Below are positions 45,326 through 55,868 of a DNA stretch of 64,000 nt, piece by piece (position 1 is the first letter of the stretch; the number at the start of each line of letters is the position of its first letter). The stretch comes from Colwellia sp. (GTDB lineage Bacteria; Pseudomonadota; Gammaproteobacteria; Enterobacterales; Alteromonadaceae), in the NCBI GenBank assembly GCA_029938115.1, contig JAPYOP010000018.1:1-64000 (forward strand). Reading direction: 5' to 3'. Made by a program: the position numbers and the translations under genes. The notes under the pieces are model-generated. The model had not been told where the DNA came from. It saw nothing but the letters and a program-made list of their open reading frames with translations, and ran no database searches.

Positions 45326-48187
45326 TTGTTGAAACCTGTCGTGAAATTTACCCTTAGTATTTTTATATTTTTAGCCTTGGTAATGCATACCTCTATGTTA
45401 TATGCCAAAGCGCAGCAGGCGATCACGACTGAAACATCTAATAAGCCGCTGACTATAGCCATAAATAAAACTTCATTCCCTTATCACTTTGTTGATAAAC
45501 AAGGAAAGGTTGCCGGGTTGATGCCTGACTTATGGCGCTTGTGGTCTGAAAAGCAACAAGTATCGATTGAATTTGTCATACTGCCTTGGCTTGAAACACT
45601 AAAACAAGTAAAAGAGGGTAAAGTTGATATTCATGCCGGCTTATCAATTATTGACAGGAGAAAAAAGGAATTTGGCTTTTCTAGTTCTTTGTTCCCTGTA
45701 TATACCCATGTGTTTGTCAATTCTGATTTGATACACGTTAAAGGTATAGATGACTTAACACCCTATGCAATTGGTGTTGTTAATGGCTCAGCTCATATTG
45801 ACTTGCTGACTAAGACATTCCCTCAACTTGAACAAAAAATGTTTCCTAAAAGGATTGATCTATATAAATCTGCGATTAATAAAGAGATACTGGCTTTTAC
45901 CGGACTTGAAAAACTTTCTACGAATTATCAATATTATCATCAACTCAATGCTATGTATCCTGCGCATAAACGATTGCGATACAAACAAGGTAGTTATGGG
46001 GTAGCCGTTGCTAAAACAAACATAAGTTTACTTGAATTTGTTGAGCTAGGTATGTCAAAAATTAGCTTGTCAGAAAAATCTACTATTGAAAGAAAGTGGT
46101 TAGGGATTGATAAAAGCAAGGATAGCTTATCTATCGCGTTTCCACCTGATTACCCTCCTTATGCCGCGCAGTCACCTACGGGTCAACCTCAAGGTCTTTT
46201 GATCGATATGTGGCGGCTTTGGGCTAAAAAAACAGGTACAAAAATAAACTTTGTTGCTAGAACTATTGAAGACAGTTTATCTTTAATTGAGAGCAATGAT
46301 GTTGATGTTTTAGCTGCTTTCCCTAAAGAATGGCTTGATAACAATCGCTTTTCATTAGCAAATCCTATTTATCAATCAAAAGCTAAAATGTATGTTAGTA
46401 CAAACGCTTCCCATATAAAGTCGCTATCCTATTTTGATGAGGAACAAGTTCGAACCAAAGTGGGTATCTGGCAAAATACACCGTTTAAGCAACAACTGTT
46501 AGCAAGGTATCCGAATATAAAATTTAAATATTTTCTAACTGTTGATGCATTACTTAAAGGGGCCGAGTTAGGTGAAGTTGATGTATTTATTACTCATGCT
46601 GATTTTATGGATCTTAAGTTACTTAAAGCCAATTTACAGTCATTTTTTTATACGCTTGATATGGCAGCTTTTAATTCAGCACTTTCACCCTTGATAAAAA
46701 AAGGTAATATCCGCTTAACGACTCTTATTAATGAAGGATTTGAGCAAATAGAGATAAGTCAATTTGTTGGTTTGGAAGATCGTTGGTTAAGTGGAGATAG
46801 CCATTATTACCAAAATTTATTCAAAAAAATAACACTGACCAAAGAAGAGGCGAAAGTTATAGCGCTAAACAAAGCGATTAAGGTTGGCTTTTTAAAGTCA
46901 CTGGCGCCAACCGAGTTTCTTAACAAACAAGGATATTTTGCGGGTATTGATAGAGATATACTTGATTTAATTGCGGAACGCACAGGCTTACGGTTTGACT
47001 ACATAACTTATGACTCATGGCCTCAGCTATACCAAGGTATGTTTGTAGGCGATATTGATGTGATTTCTAGCTTTACTCCAACAGACGAGAGAAAAGAAAA
47101 ATTCTTGTTTTCTAAACAATATTGGGAAACACCTTGGGCTATTCTACATCCCCAGTATATAGGCCGCCAATCACAGTTAGCGGACTTTTCGGGTAAAAAA
47201 CTAGCCATAGTTGAAGGCTTTTATTTGATTGATTATATTCGAGAAAATAATCCCGCAATCATATTAAATGTGGTTAGTAATAGAGAAGCAGGTTTGCAGG
47301 CGATTCAACAAGGAGAAGTAGATGGCTTGATTGAAACTATTTCATCAGCATCGCAATTATTAAAACAAGAAAGTTTAGTTAGTTTAGCTATCTCTGTAAT
47401 AGAAGGTGTTCCGGCTGATCATAGTCATTTCGGTATTCAAAAAACCAAGCCTTTATTGGTTAATATTTTCGATAAGGGTATCGCAAGTATAAGTGCTCAA
47501 GAAAAAAATGACATTAATGAAAAGTGGTTTAGTATTGATATAAATACAGGGCTTGATAAAAATGTAGTGATGCGCGTAGCTTTACAGGTGGCCTTATTAA
47601 TCGTTATTGTGCTCGTTGTCATGCTTATGTGGAATAGACGTTTAAAAACTGAAATAACACGCAGAAGGCAGCTCGAAGAAAAAATGAAGCATATGGCGAC
47701 CCATGATGATTTAACTGGTTTAGCTAACAGAGTGTTACTGAAGGACAGAATAAATACCGCCATTGAATTTCATCAAAGGCAATCGTTGTTAATGGCGGTG
47801 CTCTTTCTTGATTTAGACGGATTTAAAAATGTTAATGATACCTACGGGCATGATGTAGGTGATGAATTGTTGATGCATGTAGCAAAACGGTTACAGTCGT
47901 GCGTTCGAAAATCAGATACGGTAGTTCGTTTTGGTGGTGATGAGTTCGTTTTGCTGTTAACCGGATTACACCATAGTAATGAAGCAAGTTTTGTTGCTGA
48001 TAAGGTATTACATCAATTGCAGTCGCCTTTTGAGTTATCTTCAACTACGGAGCAAATAGGCTGTAGCATTGGTATTTCTATGTACCCAAATGATGGCGAC
48101 AATGATACTGATTTATTGAAAGTAGCGGATACCTTGATGTACAAAGTGAAAGCCGCAGGAAAAAATCATTACTTAGTCTCAACTTAA
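45326..48187 (+). CDS. Membrane diguanylate cyclase with three periplasmic solute-binding domains
   Basis: About 953 residues, starting at TTG 45326 (or 45329); GTG 45341 is an alternative. After a signal sequence (8-28) come three SBP_bac_3-like domains in tandem, beginning near 40 (PLTIAINKTSFPYHF), 270 (LSIAFPPDYPPYAAQ) and 515 (AIKVGFLKSLAPTEF). One membrane span (about 750-772) follows, then a GGDEF domain. The active site is RFGGDEFVLLL (near 870), with an RxxD inhibitory site (RKSD) just before it. It probably makes c-di-GMP in response to small solutes such as amino acids. It has no EAL domain. It is a single-gene unit. Confidence 0.92.
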   Translation: MLKPVVKFTLSIFIFLALVMHTSMLYAKAQQAITTETSNKPLTIAINKTSFPYHFVDKQGKVAGLMPDLWRLWSEKQQVSIEFVILPWLETLKQVKEGKVDIHAGLSIIDRRKKEFGFSSSLFPVYTHVFVNSDLIHVKGIDDLTPYAIGVVNGSAHIDLLTKTFPQLEQKMFPKRIDLYKSAINKEILAFTGLEKLSTNYQYYHQLNAMYPAHKRLRYKQGSYGVAVAKTNISLLEFVELGMSKISLSEKSTIERKWLGIDKSKDSLSIAFPPDYPPYAAQSPTGQPQGLLIDMWRLWAKKTGTKINFVARTIEDSLSLIESNDVDVLAAFPKEWLDNNRFSLANPIYQSKAKMYVSTNASHIKSLSYFDEEQVRTKVGIWQNTPFKQQLLARYPNIKFKYFLTVDALLKGAELGEVDVFITHADFMDLKLLKANLQSFFYTLDMAAFNSALSPLIKKGNIRLTTLINEGFEQIEISQFVGLEDRWLSGDSHYYQNLFKKITLTKEEAKVIALNKAIKVGFLKSLAPTEFLNKQGYFAGIDRDILDLIAERTGLRFDYITYDSWPQLYQGMFVGDIDVISSFTPTDERKEKFLFSKQYWETPWAILHPQYIGRQSQLADFSGKKLAIVEGFYLIDYIRENNPAIILNVVSNREAGLQAIQQGEVDGLIETISSASQLLKQESLVSLAISVIEGVPADHSHFGIQKTKPLLVNIFDKGIASISAQEKNDINEKWFSIDINTGLDKNVVMRVALQVALLIVIVLVVMLMWNRRLKTEITRRRQLEEKMKHMATHDDLTGLANRVLLKDRINTAIEFHQRQSLLMAVLFLDLDGFKNVNDTYGHDVGDELLMHVAKRLQSCVRKSDTVVRFGGDEFVLLLTGLHHSNEASFVADKVLHQLQSPFELSSTTEQIGCSIGISMYPNDGDNDTDLLKVADTLMYKVKAAGKNHYLVST

Positions 48188-48284
48188 ACGATATCCAAGC
48201 CACCTCAATATGTAGTGTTTTGCGAAAATTAAGAAGGTTTGGCTAGGTATCAGCTATTAATGAAAATAATCATTCACCGCTAGG

Positions 48285-48312
48285 GTGACTTTAGTAATCT
48301 TTGCTTTATAAT
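48285..48312 (+). promoter_or_regulatory. Sigma-70-like promoter of aspS
   Basis: GTGACT (48285-48290) and consensus TATAAT (48307-48312) spaced 16 bp. The predicted start near 48319 gives a 60-nt leader to the aspS ATG. Confidence 0.6.
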
Positions 48313-48378
48313 ATGCGGCATTTAGGCTTGCAGTAAGTTTTGCGGGCAGCAGTTCATATTATTATCAAGGCAAAAACC

Positions 48379-50142
48379 ATGCGTACTCTTTATTGTGGTG
48401 AGGTTAATGAATCTCATATTGGTCAAGAAGTCACTCTTTGTGGCTGGGTAAATCGTCGTCGTGACTTAGGTGCAGTTATCTTTTTGGATCTTCGTGATCG
48501 CGAAGGCCTAGTTCAAGTTGTTTACGATCCTGATTTACCTGAAGTACTTGCTACAGCAAATACTTTACGTAATGAATTTTGTGTGCAATTAAAAGGTAAA
48601 GTGCGTGCTCGTCCTGAAGGGCAAGTAAATAAAACCATGAAAACAGGTGCTATTGAAGTATTAGGTTTAGAGCTGACTATTTTAAATAAATCTGCGCCAT
48701 TGCCGCTTGATTCAAACCAAGTAAATTCAGAAGAGCAACGTTTAAAGTATCGTTATCTTGACTTACGCCGTGTTGAAATGACTGAACGCATGCGTTTTCG
48801 CGCTAAAGTAACCTCTAAAGTGCGTAGCTCGTTAGAAGCATTAGGCTTTTTAGATATTGAAACGCCTATTCTTACTGCCGCAACACCCGAAGGTGCCCGT
48901 GATTATTTAGTTCCAAGTCGTACCCATAAAGGTAAGTTTTTTGCTTTGCCACAATCACCACAATTGTTTAAGCAATTACTGATGATGTCAGGCATGGAGC
49001 GCTACTATCAAATCGTTAAATGTTTCCGTGATGAAGATTTACGTGCTGATAGACAACCAGAATTTACCCAAATAGATATAGAAACTTCATTTATGTCTAG
49101 TGATCAAGTGATGGCAGTTACTGAAACGATGATTCGCGAACTCTTCAAAGAGATGCTTGATGTTGATTTAGGTGACTTCCCTCGTATGCCTTACTCTGAA
49201 GCGATGACGCGTTTTGGCTCAGACAAACCCGATTTACGTAACCCGTTAGAATTAGTTGATGTAGCTGATTTATTAAAAGATGTTGAATTTAAAGTATTCG
49301 CTGGCCCAGCTAACGATGAAAATGGTCGCGTTGCTGTTATTTGTGCACCAGGTGGCGCTAAAGCATACTCACGCAAGGGACTTGATGAATTAACTAAGTT
49401 TGTTGGCATTTATGGCGCTAAAGGCATGCCATGGTTAAAGGTTAATGACATCGACAATGGTATGGAAGGTTTACAATCGCCTATCTTAAAATTCTTAACC
49501 GAAGATGTTGTTAGTGCATTGCTTAAACGCGTTAATGCTAAATCGGGCGATATTATTTTCTTTGGCTCAGATACGAACACTGTTGTTACTGAAGCATTAG
49601 GCGCATTACGCTTAAAATTGGGTGAAGATTTAGACTTGCTTGAAGGTGAGTGGAAGCCATTGTGGGTGGTTGATTTTCCAATGTTTGAAGAAATTGACGG
49701 CCATATGCATGCGCTTCATCATCCATTTACCGCACCAACTGACTTAACACCAGAACAGCTTGAAGCTGATCCATTAGGGGCTTTATCTGATGCTTACGAC
49801 ATGGTCTTAAATGGTTGTGAGTTAGGTGGTGGTTCGGTACGTATTCATAAACAAGACATGCAGTCAGCTGCCTTTAGAATTTTAGGTATTGACGAAGAAG
49901 AAGCGCAAGAGAAATTTGGCTTCTTACTTGAAGCACTACAATATGGTGCTCCACCACATGCAGGTCTTGCTTTTGGTTTAGACCGATTGGTGATGTTAAT
50001 GACGGGCGCTAGTTCAATTCGTGAAGTAATGGCTTTCCCTAAAACCACTACAGCAGCTTGTCCGTTAACCAATGCGCCGGGTAATGCAAACGCAGCTCAG
50101 TTGGCTGAGTTGGGAATAAAAAAAGTTACGAGTAGCGAGTAG
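48379..50142 (+). CDS. aspS: Aspartyl-tRNA synthetase
   Basis: About 587 residues from MRTLYCGEV, the family-typical start; an in-frame ATG 39 bp upstream adds residues unlike the family. The OB-fold anticodon domain ([20 protein letters not shown]) is followed by a class II core with [40 protein letters not shown], the bacterial GAD insertion and motif 3 [15 protein letters not shown]. It charges tRNA-Asp. It is the first gene of an aspS-ruvC-ruvA-ruvB run; the nudB and yebC genes found there in enterobacteria are absent. Confidence 0.96.
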   Translation: MRTLYCGEVNESHIGQEVTLCGWVNRRRDLGAVIFLDLRDREGLVQVVYDPDLPEVLATANTLRNEFCVQLKGKVRARPEGQVNKTMKTGAIEVLGLELTILNKSAPLPLDSNQVNSEEQRLKYRYLDLRRVEMTERMRFRAKVTSKVRSSLEALGFLDIETPILTAATPEGARDYLVPSRTHKGKFFALPQSPQLFKQLLMMSGMERYYQIVKCFRDEDLRADRQPEFTQIDIETSFMSSDQVMAVTETMIRELFKEMLDVDLGDFPRMPYSEAMTRFGSDKPDLRNPLELVDVADLLKDVEFKVFAGPANDENGRVAVICAPGGAKAYSRKGLDELTKFVGIYGAKGMPWLKVNDIDNGMEGLQSPILKFLTEDVVSALLKRVNAKSGDIIFFGSDTNTVVTEALGALRLKLGEDLDLLEGEWKPLWVVDFPMFEEIDGHMHALHHPFTAPTDLTPEQLEADPLGALSDAYDMVLNGCELGGGSVRIHKQDMQSAAFRILGIDEEEAQEKFGFLLEALQYGAPPHAGLAFGLDRLVMLMTGASSIREVMAFPKTTTAACPLTNAPGNANAAQLAELGIKKVTSSE

Positions 50143-50218
50143 TGAGTATACGAGAGAAGCCTTTGCCTATTTTATTTGACTGCTTTCGTAACTCGAAGCT
50201 TATAATTCGTTACTGAAT

Positions 50219-50746
50219 ATGTCTATTATCCTAGGAATTGATCCCGGCTCACGCTTTACCGGCTACGGGGTTATTAAACAGCAAGGTCGCAGCTTTATCT
50301 ATCTCGGTAGTGGTTGCATTAAAGCGCTTAGTCAAGGTGAAGATCTGGGCTCGCGCTTGCAAACTATTTTTGCTGGGGTTTCTGAGATAATCTTACAGTT
50401 CAAACCTGATATGTTTGCCATTGAGCAGGTATTTATGGCGAAAAATCCCGATTCAGCTTTAAAGCTTGGTCAGGCGCGTGGTGCGGCTATTGTTGCCGCG
50501 ACCAATAATGATTTGGTTATTGCCGAATATTCAGCTCGGCAAATTAAACAAGCCGTAGTAGGGACTGGCGCTGCGGATAAAACTCAAGTACAACATATGG
50601 TAAAAACCATTCTTAAATTACCCGGTACGCCACAAGCGGATGCCGCCGATGCACTTGCTGTAGCCTTATGTCATGGTCACAGCCATGAAAGTTTAGCCAA
50701 ACTTGCCGGACAAGCACAAAAAGTTGTACGTGGAAGACTGAGATAA
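50219..50746 (+). CDS. ruvC: Holliday-junction resolvase RuvC
   Basis: A 175-residue endonuclease that cuts four-way junctions held by RuvAB. Acidic residues are in [14 protein letters not shown] (Asp), [10 protein letters not shown] (Glu) and the final [15 protein letters not shown] (two Asp). The order ruvC-ruvA-ruvB is normal, but a 189-bp gap with repeat-like sequence separates ruvC from ruvA. Confidence 0.96.
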   Translation: MSIILGIDPGSRFTGYGVIKQQGRSFIYLGSGCIKALSQGEDLGSRLQTIFAGVSEIILQFKPDMFAIEQVFMAKNPDSALKLGQARGAAIVAATNNDLVIAEYSARQIKQAVVGTGAADKTQVQHMVKTILKLPGTPQADAADALAVALCHGHSHESLAKLAGQAQKVVRGRLR

Positions 50747-50749
50747 TTT

Positions 50750-50870
50750 AGTTACGAGCAGCTAGTTTCGAGTTGCGAACTGTTTGGCTCGCATGAATAA
50801 TGTTACGTTAACCATAAAATAATGGGTATTGGTTTAATTCGTAACTTTTAACTCGGAACTCAAAACTGCT
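50750..50870. repeat. Inverted repetitive sequence between ruvC and ruvA
   Basis: Degenerate units of the type AGTTTCGAGTTGCGAAC (left) and TCGTAACTTTTAACTCGGAA (right) face each other across about 55 bp. Similar GTTACGAG-type strings occur after aspS (50126-50215) and near 62560. It looks like remnants of a dispersed intergenic repeat. Confidence 0.45.
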
Positions 50871-50935
50871 CTTTACTGTATAAATATCTAGTGGTATGCT
50901 TTTGTCATATTAACTATTTTCTTTAGGTTTATGCT

Positions 50936-51562
50936 GTGATTGGTCGTTTATCTGGTACTTTAGCTGAAAAGTTCCCCCCTGAAATCCTTATTGAATGTGC
51001 TGGTGTTGGTTATGAAGTCACTATGCCAATGACCAGTATTTATGCGTTGCCTGAGCTGAACGAGCAAGCGGTTATCTATACTCACTTTGTTGTGCGTGAA
51101 GATGCCCAGTTACTTTATGGCTTTGCTAATACTACCGAGCGAAAGTTATTTCGTTTATTAATCAAAGTAAATGGTGTTGGCCCAAAACTAGCTTTGGCAG
51201 TATTATCAGCCATGTCAGCCGATCAATTTGTTAGTTGTGTTGCCCATGATGACCTTTCCGGCATTGTAAAAATTCCCGGCGTTGGTAAAAAAACCGCTGA
51301 ACGATTATTGATTGAAATGCGCGACAGGCTAAAAGATTGGAAAATGACCTCCTTAACACCTGCAACTGATGCAATACCAGTGCAATTAACCACAGAGCAA
51401 ACGTTTGTCAATGCGTTTAACAGTAATAAAGGCGATGCAATAACGGCGCTTGTTTCTTTAGGTTATAAGCAGGTACAAGCGGATAAAGCGGTTAAGCAAA
51501 TCTTTAATGAAGGCATGACCAGTGAAGATGCGATACGTTTAGCTTTAAAATCGATGTTATAA
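50936..51562 (+). CDS. ruvA: Holliday-junction branch-migration protein RuvA
   Basis: A 208-residue DNA-binding subunit that recruits RuvB to junctions. It starts at GTG ([12 protein letters not shown] matches the family). Domain I OB fold, helix-hairpin-helix motifs ([38 protein letters not shown]) and the C-terminal domain III that binds RuvB ([20 protein letters not shown]) are all present. The GTG overlaps a two-codon frame, ATG CTG TGA, at 50931. Confidence 0.96.
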   Translation: MIGRLSGTLAEKFPPEILIECAGVGYEVTMPMTSIYALPELNEQAVIYTHFVVREDAQLLYGFANTTERKLFRLLIKVNGVGPKLALAVLSAMSADQFVSCVAHDDLSGIVKIPGVGKKTAERLLIEMRDRLKDWKMTSLTPATDAIPVQLTTEQTFVNAFNSNKGDAITALVSLGYKQVQADKAVKQIFNEGMTSEDAIRLALKSML

Positions 51563-51621
51563 ATTGGTAGTGATTAAGTAAATTGTAGGTCGGCACGAAC
51601 GAGGCCTATATGGATGTAGGT

Positions 51622-51657
51622 CACTTAGGTTATGTCTGGAACATATAACCTGAAGTG
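51622..51657 (+). repeat. Hairpin in the ruvB leader, part of a GTAG-type repeat
   Basis: CACTTAGGTTAT pairs with ATAACCTGAAGTG (one bulged G) about 30 bp before the ruvB ATG. It follows two TGTAGGTC strings at 51583 and 51615 and ends near CCCGACA, so it may be a rearranged REP-like element. It leaves the ribosome site free. Confidence 0.55.
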
Positions 51658-51687
51658 AGGCCCGACAAAGAAAAAGTAGGAATAAAA

Positions 51688-52695
51688 ATGATAGAAGCAG
51701 ATCGTCTAATTGAACCCGTAGCCACAGTTGAAGATGAAGGTGTTGATCGCGCTATTCGTCCTAAAATGTTGGCAGACTATACTGGTCAAGCTCATGTCAA
51801 AGCACAAATGGAAATATTTATTCCGGCAGCAATAAAGCGTGGTGAACCACTCGATCACTTGCTTATTTTTGGTCCTCCGGGCTTAGGTAAGACAACGCTT
51901 GCTAATATTGTTGCTAATGAAATGGGCGTTAATATTCGGACTACATCTGGACCTGTGTTAGAAAAAGCGGGCGATTTAGCGGCGTTGCTAACCAACTTAG
52001 AAGAAAACGATATTTTATTTATTGATGAAATTCACCGTTTAAGCCCTGTGGTTGAAGAAATACTTTACCCAGCAATGGAAGATTATCAACTAGATATTAT
52101 GATTGGTGAAGGTCCTGCTGCTCGTTCAATTAAATTAGATTTACCACCTTTTACCTTAATTGGCGCGACGACACGTGCCGGAGCGTTGACCTCTCCACTG
52201 CGTGATAGGTTTGGCATAGTTCAGCGGTTAGAATTTTATAACGTGCAAGATTTAACCACTATTGTTAAACGTTCAGCTCATTTTTTAAATTTAAGTATTG
52301 ATGAACAAGGCGCTTTTGAAGTGGCTCGTCGCTCTCGTGGTACACCACGTATTGCTAACCGCTTATTACGACGCGTACGTGATTATGCGGACATTAAAAC
52401 TAATGGTTTAGTTAATCAAGAAACCGCAGCAGCAGCGCTTGATATGTTAGAAGTCGATAGTGAAGGTTTTGATATAATGGATAGAAAACTACTACATGCC
52501 ATTATAGATAAATTTATGGGCGGGCCTGTTGGGCTTGATAATGTTGCAGCTGCTATTGGTGAAGAGCGAGAAACAATTGAAGATGTGATAGAGCCTTTTT
52601 TAATTCAACAAGGCTTTTTACAGCGCACGCCTCGAGGCAGAATTGCTACCGATAGAGCTTATCAGCACTTTTCTATTACTCGTCCTTCTTTGTAG
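51688..52695 (+). CDS. ruvB: Holliday-junction branch-migration ATPase RuvB
   Basis: About 335 residues from [10 protein letters not shown], with TAGGA upstream. AAA+ motor: Walker [16 protein letters not shown], Walker [20 protein letters not shown], sensor 1 [20 protein letters not shown], arginine finger in the latter, and the C-terminal winged helix ([16 protein letters not shown]). It drives branch migration with RuvA. Confidence 0.97.
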   Translation: MIEADRLIEPVATVEDEGVDRAIRPKMLADYTGQAHVKAQMEIFIPAAIKRGEPLDHLLIFGPPGLGKTTLANIVANEMGVNIRTTSGPVLEKAGDLAALLTNLEENDILFIDEIHRLSPVVEEILYPAMEDYQLDIMIGEGPAARSIKLDLPPFTLIGATTRAGALTSPLRDRFGIVQRLEFYNVQDLTTIVKRSAHFLNLSIDEQGAFEVARRSRGTPRIANRLLRRVRDYADIKTNGLVNQETAAAALDMLEVDSEGFDIMDRKLLHAIIDKFMGGPVGLDNVAAAIGEERETIEDVIEPFLIQQGFLQRTPRGRIATDRAYQHFSITRPSL

Positions 52696-52794
52696 GTGTC
52701 GTTTCAGGGCAATCTTCTCCATGCATTGTCTATTACATCATCTATGTGGCGTACTCGTTCACAAGTTAAGTACATCGCTTATATTTGTCTATGT

Positions 52795-53304
52795 TTACCT
52801 ATGCTTGCGACTCCGCCATGCTTTAATAACGCTGTAACGCCATAAACCTTGAATACCAAAATAACCAATAATAGAAAAAACGGCCGCTAAGACGCCACAG
52901 CCCAATAAAAACGCTGGACCTATGGTAGACAAGCTATCAATAACCCACTGCCAACTAGCTTCAAAAATAAACTCTTGTACAGGTGCTCCTATGACCCAAG
53001 TACCAACAACATAACAAGCGTAAAATATAGCCGGCATAGTAAACGGATTTGTTAACCATACTAAAGCAATTGAAAGAGGCAAGTTAGAATGTACTAAAAT
53101 AGCCGTGCCTGCGGCTAAAACCATTTGAAAAGGAACCGGAATAAAAGCGAAGAATAAACCTACGGCAAAAGCTTTTGCAATCGAATGACGGTTCATATGC
53201 CATAAATGTGGATTGTGTAATAAGCTACCAAAAATTTTCAAATATTTATTGTCTTTAATACTTTGATGATCTGGCATTAAGCGCTTAATTAGTTTTTTTG
53301 GCAT
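52795..53304 (-). CDS. DUF2062 domain membrane protein
   Basis: A protein of about 169 residues from MPKKLIKRLMPDH. A basic N-terminus (HNPHLWHMNRHSIAKAFAVG) precedes hydrophobic segments with the DUF2062 signature LFFAFIPVPFQM and SIALVWLTNPFTMPAIFY. An inner-membrane protein of unknown function. The ATG at 53304 matches related proteins; the 15-residue longer form would need a TTG. It is divergent from comEC. Confidence 0.85.
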   Translation of the reverse strand: MPKKLIKRLMPDHQSIKDNKYLKIFGSLLHNPHLWHMNRHSIAKAFAVGLFFAFIPVPFQMVLAAGTAILVHSNLPLSIALVWLTNPFTMPAIFYACYVVGTWVIGAPVQEFIFEASWQWVIDSLSTIGPAFLLGCGVLAAVFSIIGYFGIQGLWRYSVIKAWRSRKHR

Positions 53305-53367
53305 ATACTGGTACTTATATAATTTATTTTCTATCCAATAATAATACAAGGAAGTATTACATTCACA

Positions 53368-55776
53368 ATGGATTGGTGGTTAGCTAGTTTTTTTCTTGGT
53401 GCTATATTGTCACTATTTTTGCCGATAGTGCCAGATATTTTTGTGCTATTTTTACTTCTGTTACTCGCTATCAGTTTTTTTTGCTTTTCATATCATGCCA
53501 ATAAACCTTTACGTTTAAGCTCTGGACTAATTTTTGGTGCAGTTTGGATGCTATTTAATGCGTTTAATTTTCAGCAATTATGGCAAACAAATAATTTAAG
53601 CGCTATAGAATTGTCAAGCAAAGCTCAATGGATACAAGGTCAGGTGCTTAGTTTACATTCACCGTTAAAACAAGATAATTTAAACTCAAAAGAATCTCCC
53701 TCAAGTGGTAAGCCATCAACAGATAAACGTATGCGTTTTAACTTTTCTGCTACTCATATTAATAAGGAAAAACTGACTAAAGTAATACAGTTGCGCTTGA
53801 GCTGGAAGAATGCATCCCTGCTGCTACAACAGGGGCAAACAGTGCAACTAAAAGTTAAGTTTAAACCAGCTCATGGCTTGGCTAATTTAGGTGGGTTTAG
53901 TTATAAAACATGGCTCAATAGCAAGAACATTAGTGCTACAGGTTATGTGATCAATCATAAAAGCAATCGCTTAGTTATCGATCAAACGTCAATGCGGCAA
54001 CGGCTATTTAGTCAATATAAAAATTTATTACCCGAACATGAGTTAGCCCCGTTATTATTGGCGCTAGGTTTTGGCTCTAGAGCAGAGTTAAGTCCAGCTT
54101 TATGGCAAGTGTTACAAGTAACCGGAACAGGTCATCTTATTGCAATTTCTGGTTTACATATTGGCCTAGTGGCAACAGGTAGCTATTTTATTATCATGCT
54201 TCTTATACGCATGCTGCCATTGAATTCTATTGTTAGTTGTCATCAACTCCAAACAATAAATATTCGCTACGTTGCTATAGGTTTCAGTATGCTGGTGGCG
54301 TTAAGTTATGGTTATTTAGCTGGTTTTTCTTTACCGACAATACGTGCCTTACTGATGTTAAGTCTTTATTGGTGCATGCGCTTATTGGCAATAAAAGTGT
54401 CAATAAAGCGTTGGCTGTTATTAACCTTGTTTTTATTAACACTAACGACACCCTTTAGTTTATTCACGGCAAGTTTTTGGTTGTCAGTTTATGCGGTAAC
54501 GATAATTTTTCTAACTCTGTGGCGTTTTAAGGCTAAGTTATCTACAGGCTCAAAATTATGGCGATTTATTAAAGGCTTAATAATTATTCAGTTAAGTTTA
54601 ACATTGTTGTTATTACCTATTAGCGCAGTTTTTTTTCAGCAAATATCGGTACTTGCTTTATTCGCCAATATTGTTGCGGTGCCTTGGATGAGTTTTGTCA
54701 GTATTCCTTTGTGTTTATTTTCTGTACTTATCATGCCTATATCAGAAGCTCTTGCTCAGTTTTTTATTATACTTTGCTTAGAATCAGTACAGCTACTTTG
54801 GCACTACTTAACCTATTTATCAATCCAACCCTGGGCTGTAATTGAACTTGCAAAATTTCATGTTCAGTTATTAGTTATTGGCGGCGGATTGAGTGTTGTT
54901 ATATTATTTTTTCAGCCAAAAATAACGTTCAGCTATAAGTCCGCGACTGCTTTGCTTTGTTGTTCTATTTTTATTTTTAGCGGATTAAGCATTAATGAAA
55001 GAAAAAGGAATACGCTTAAAAATTGGCAGCTTGTTATTTTTGATGTTGGCCAAGGTCTTTCTGTCTTGATTCAACGTGAAAATAAAGCAATTTTATATGA
55101 CACAGGTGCTTCGTATACCAGTGGTTTTAATATGATAGAGGCAGTCGTTCTACCTTACTTACAATATGCCGGGATACAAAAGTTAGACAAAGTTATTATT
55201 AGCCACGGTGATAATGATCATGCGGGAGGCTTGACGGTATTACAGCAATCAATACCTATTGCGGAATTGATTTTTAACTCTAGCAAAAATATAAATAGCA
55301 CTAACAGAGCTTGTCAGCAGGGCGAAGCTTTCCATTGGCAAGGATTAACGATTGAAATGTTATGGCCAGAAGAAGTTGTTGCTAAAGAAAATGATGATTC
55401 TTGTATTTTGCTGATTTCTGATGGTCAGCATAAGGTTTTACTCACTGGGGATATTTCTAAAAAAGTAGAAGCTAAGTTAATTCAACAATACCCAAAACTG
55501 CAAGCGGATGTTTTAGTTGTACCACATCATGGCTCTAAAACTTCATCGAGCAATGCTTTTATTGCACAATTAAAACCTCAATTTGCCGTTGTTAGTGCTG
55601 GTTTTTTAAATCGTTGGCATATGCCTGTGGTAGGTGTAGTTCAGCGCTATCAAACAAACAATATTCAATTACTCAATAGCGCAGAATCTGGACAAATTAT
55701 CATTAGTCTTTCAGAAAAAAACATACATTATCAAACTTATCATGAGGATTTTTGGCCGTTTTGGTTTGCGAATTAA
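53368..55776 (+). CDS. comEC: DNA internalization competence protein ComEC/Rec2
   Basis: An 802-residue inner-membrane protein forming the channel for ssDNA uptake. It has hydrophobic N-terminal spans, a DUF4131 region, the Competence domain (GTGHLIAISGLHIGLVATGS, with about eight spans) and a C-terminal metallo-beta-lactamase-like domain. The latter starts at VIFDVGQGLSVLIQ, with ISHGDNDHAGGL, LLTGDISKKVE and VVPHHGSKTSS. The metal ligands look intact, so nuclease activity is possible. The position upstream of msbA matches enterobacterial ycaI-msbA-lpxK. Confidence 0.94.
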   Translation: MDWWLASFFLGAILSLFLPIVPDIFVLFLLLLLAISFFCFSYHANKPLRLSSGLIFGAVWMLFNAFNFQQLWQTNNLSAIELSSKAQWIQGQVLSLHSPLKQDNLNSKESPSSGKPSTDKRMRFNFSATHINKEKLTKVIQLRLSWKNASLLLQQGQTVQLKVKFKPAHGLANLGGFSYKTWLNSKNISATGYVINHKSNRLVIDQTSMRQRLFSQYKNLLPEHELAPLLLALGFGSRAELSPALWQVLQVTGTGHLIAISGLHIGLVATGSYFIIMLLIRMLPLNSIVSCHQLQTINIRYVAIGFSMLVALSYGYLAGFSLPTIRALLMLSLYWCMRLLAIKVSIKRWLLLTLFLLTLTTPFSLFTASFWLSVYAVTIIFLTLWRFKAKLSTGSKLWRFIKGLIIIQLSLTLLLLPISAVFFQQISVLALFANIVAVPWMSFVSIPLCLFSVLIMPISEALAQFFIILCLESVQLLWHYLTYLSIQPWAVIELAKFHVQLLVIGGGLSVVILFFQPKITFSYKSATALLCCSIFIFSGLSINERKRNTLKNWQLVIFDVGQGLSVLIQRENKAILYDTGASYTSGFNMIEAVVLPYLQYAGIQKLDKVIISHGDNDHAGGLTVLQQSIPIAELIFNSSKNINSTNRACQQGEAFHWQGLTIEMLWPEEVVAKENDDSCILLISDGQHKVLLTGDISKKVEAKLIQQYPKLQADVLVVPHHGSKTSSSNAFIAQLKPQFAVVSAGFLNRWHMPVVGVVQRYQTNNIQLLNSAESGQIIISLSEKNIHYQTYHEDFWPFWFAN

Positions 55777-55868
55777 TTTTGATTTTGATATTTAGTTGGT
55801 TGTTTAAGTAAATCACGTTAAAATCAAGCCATTGTAATAATATTTGATGCAACGAAAGTATTTCTCCC

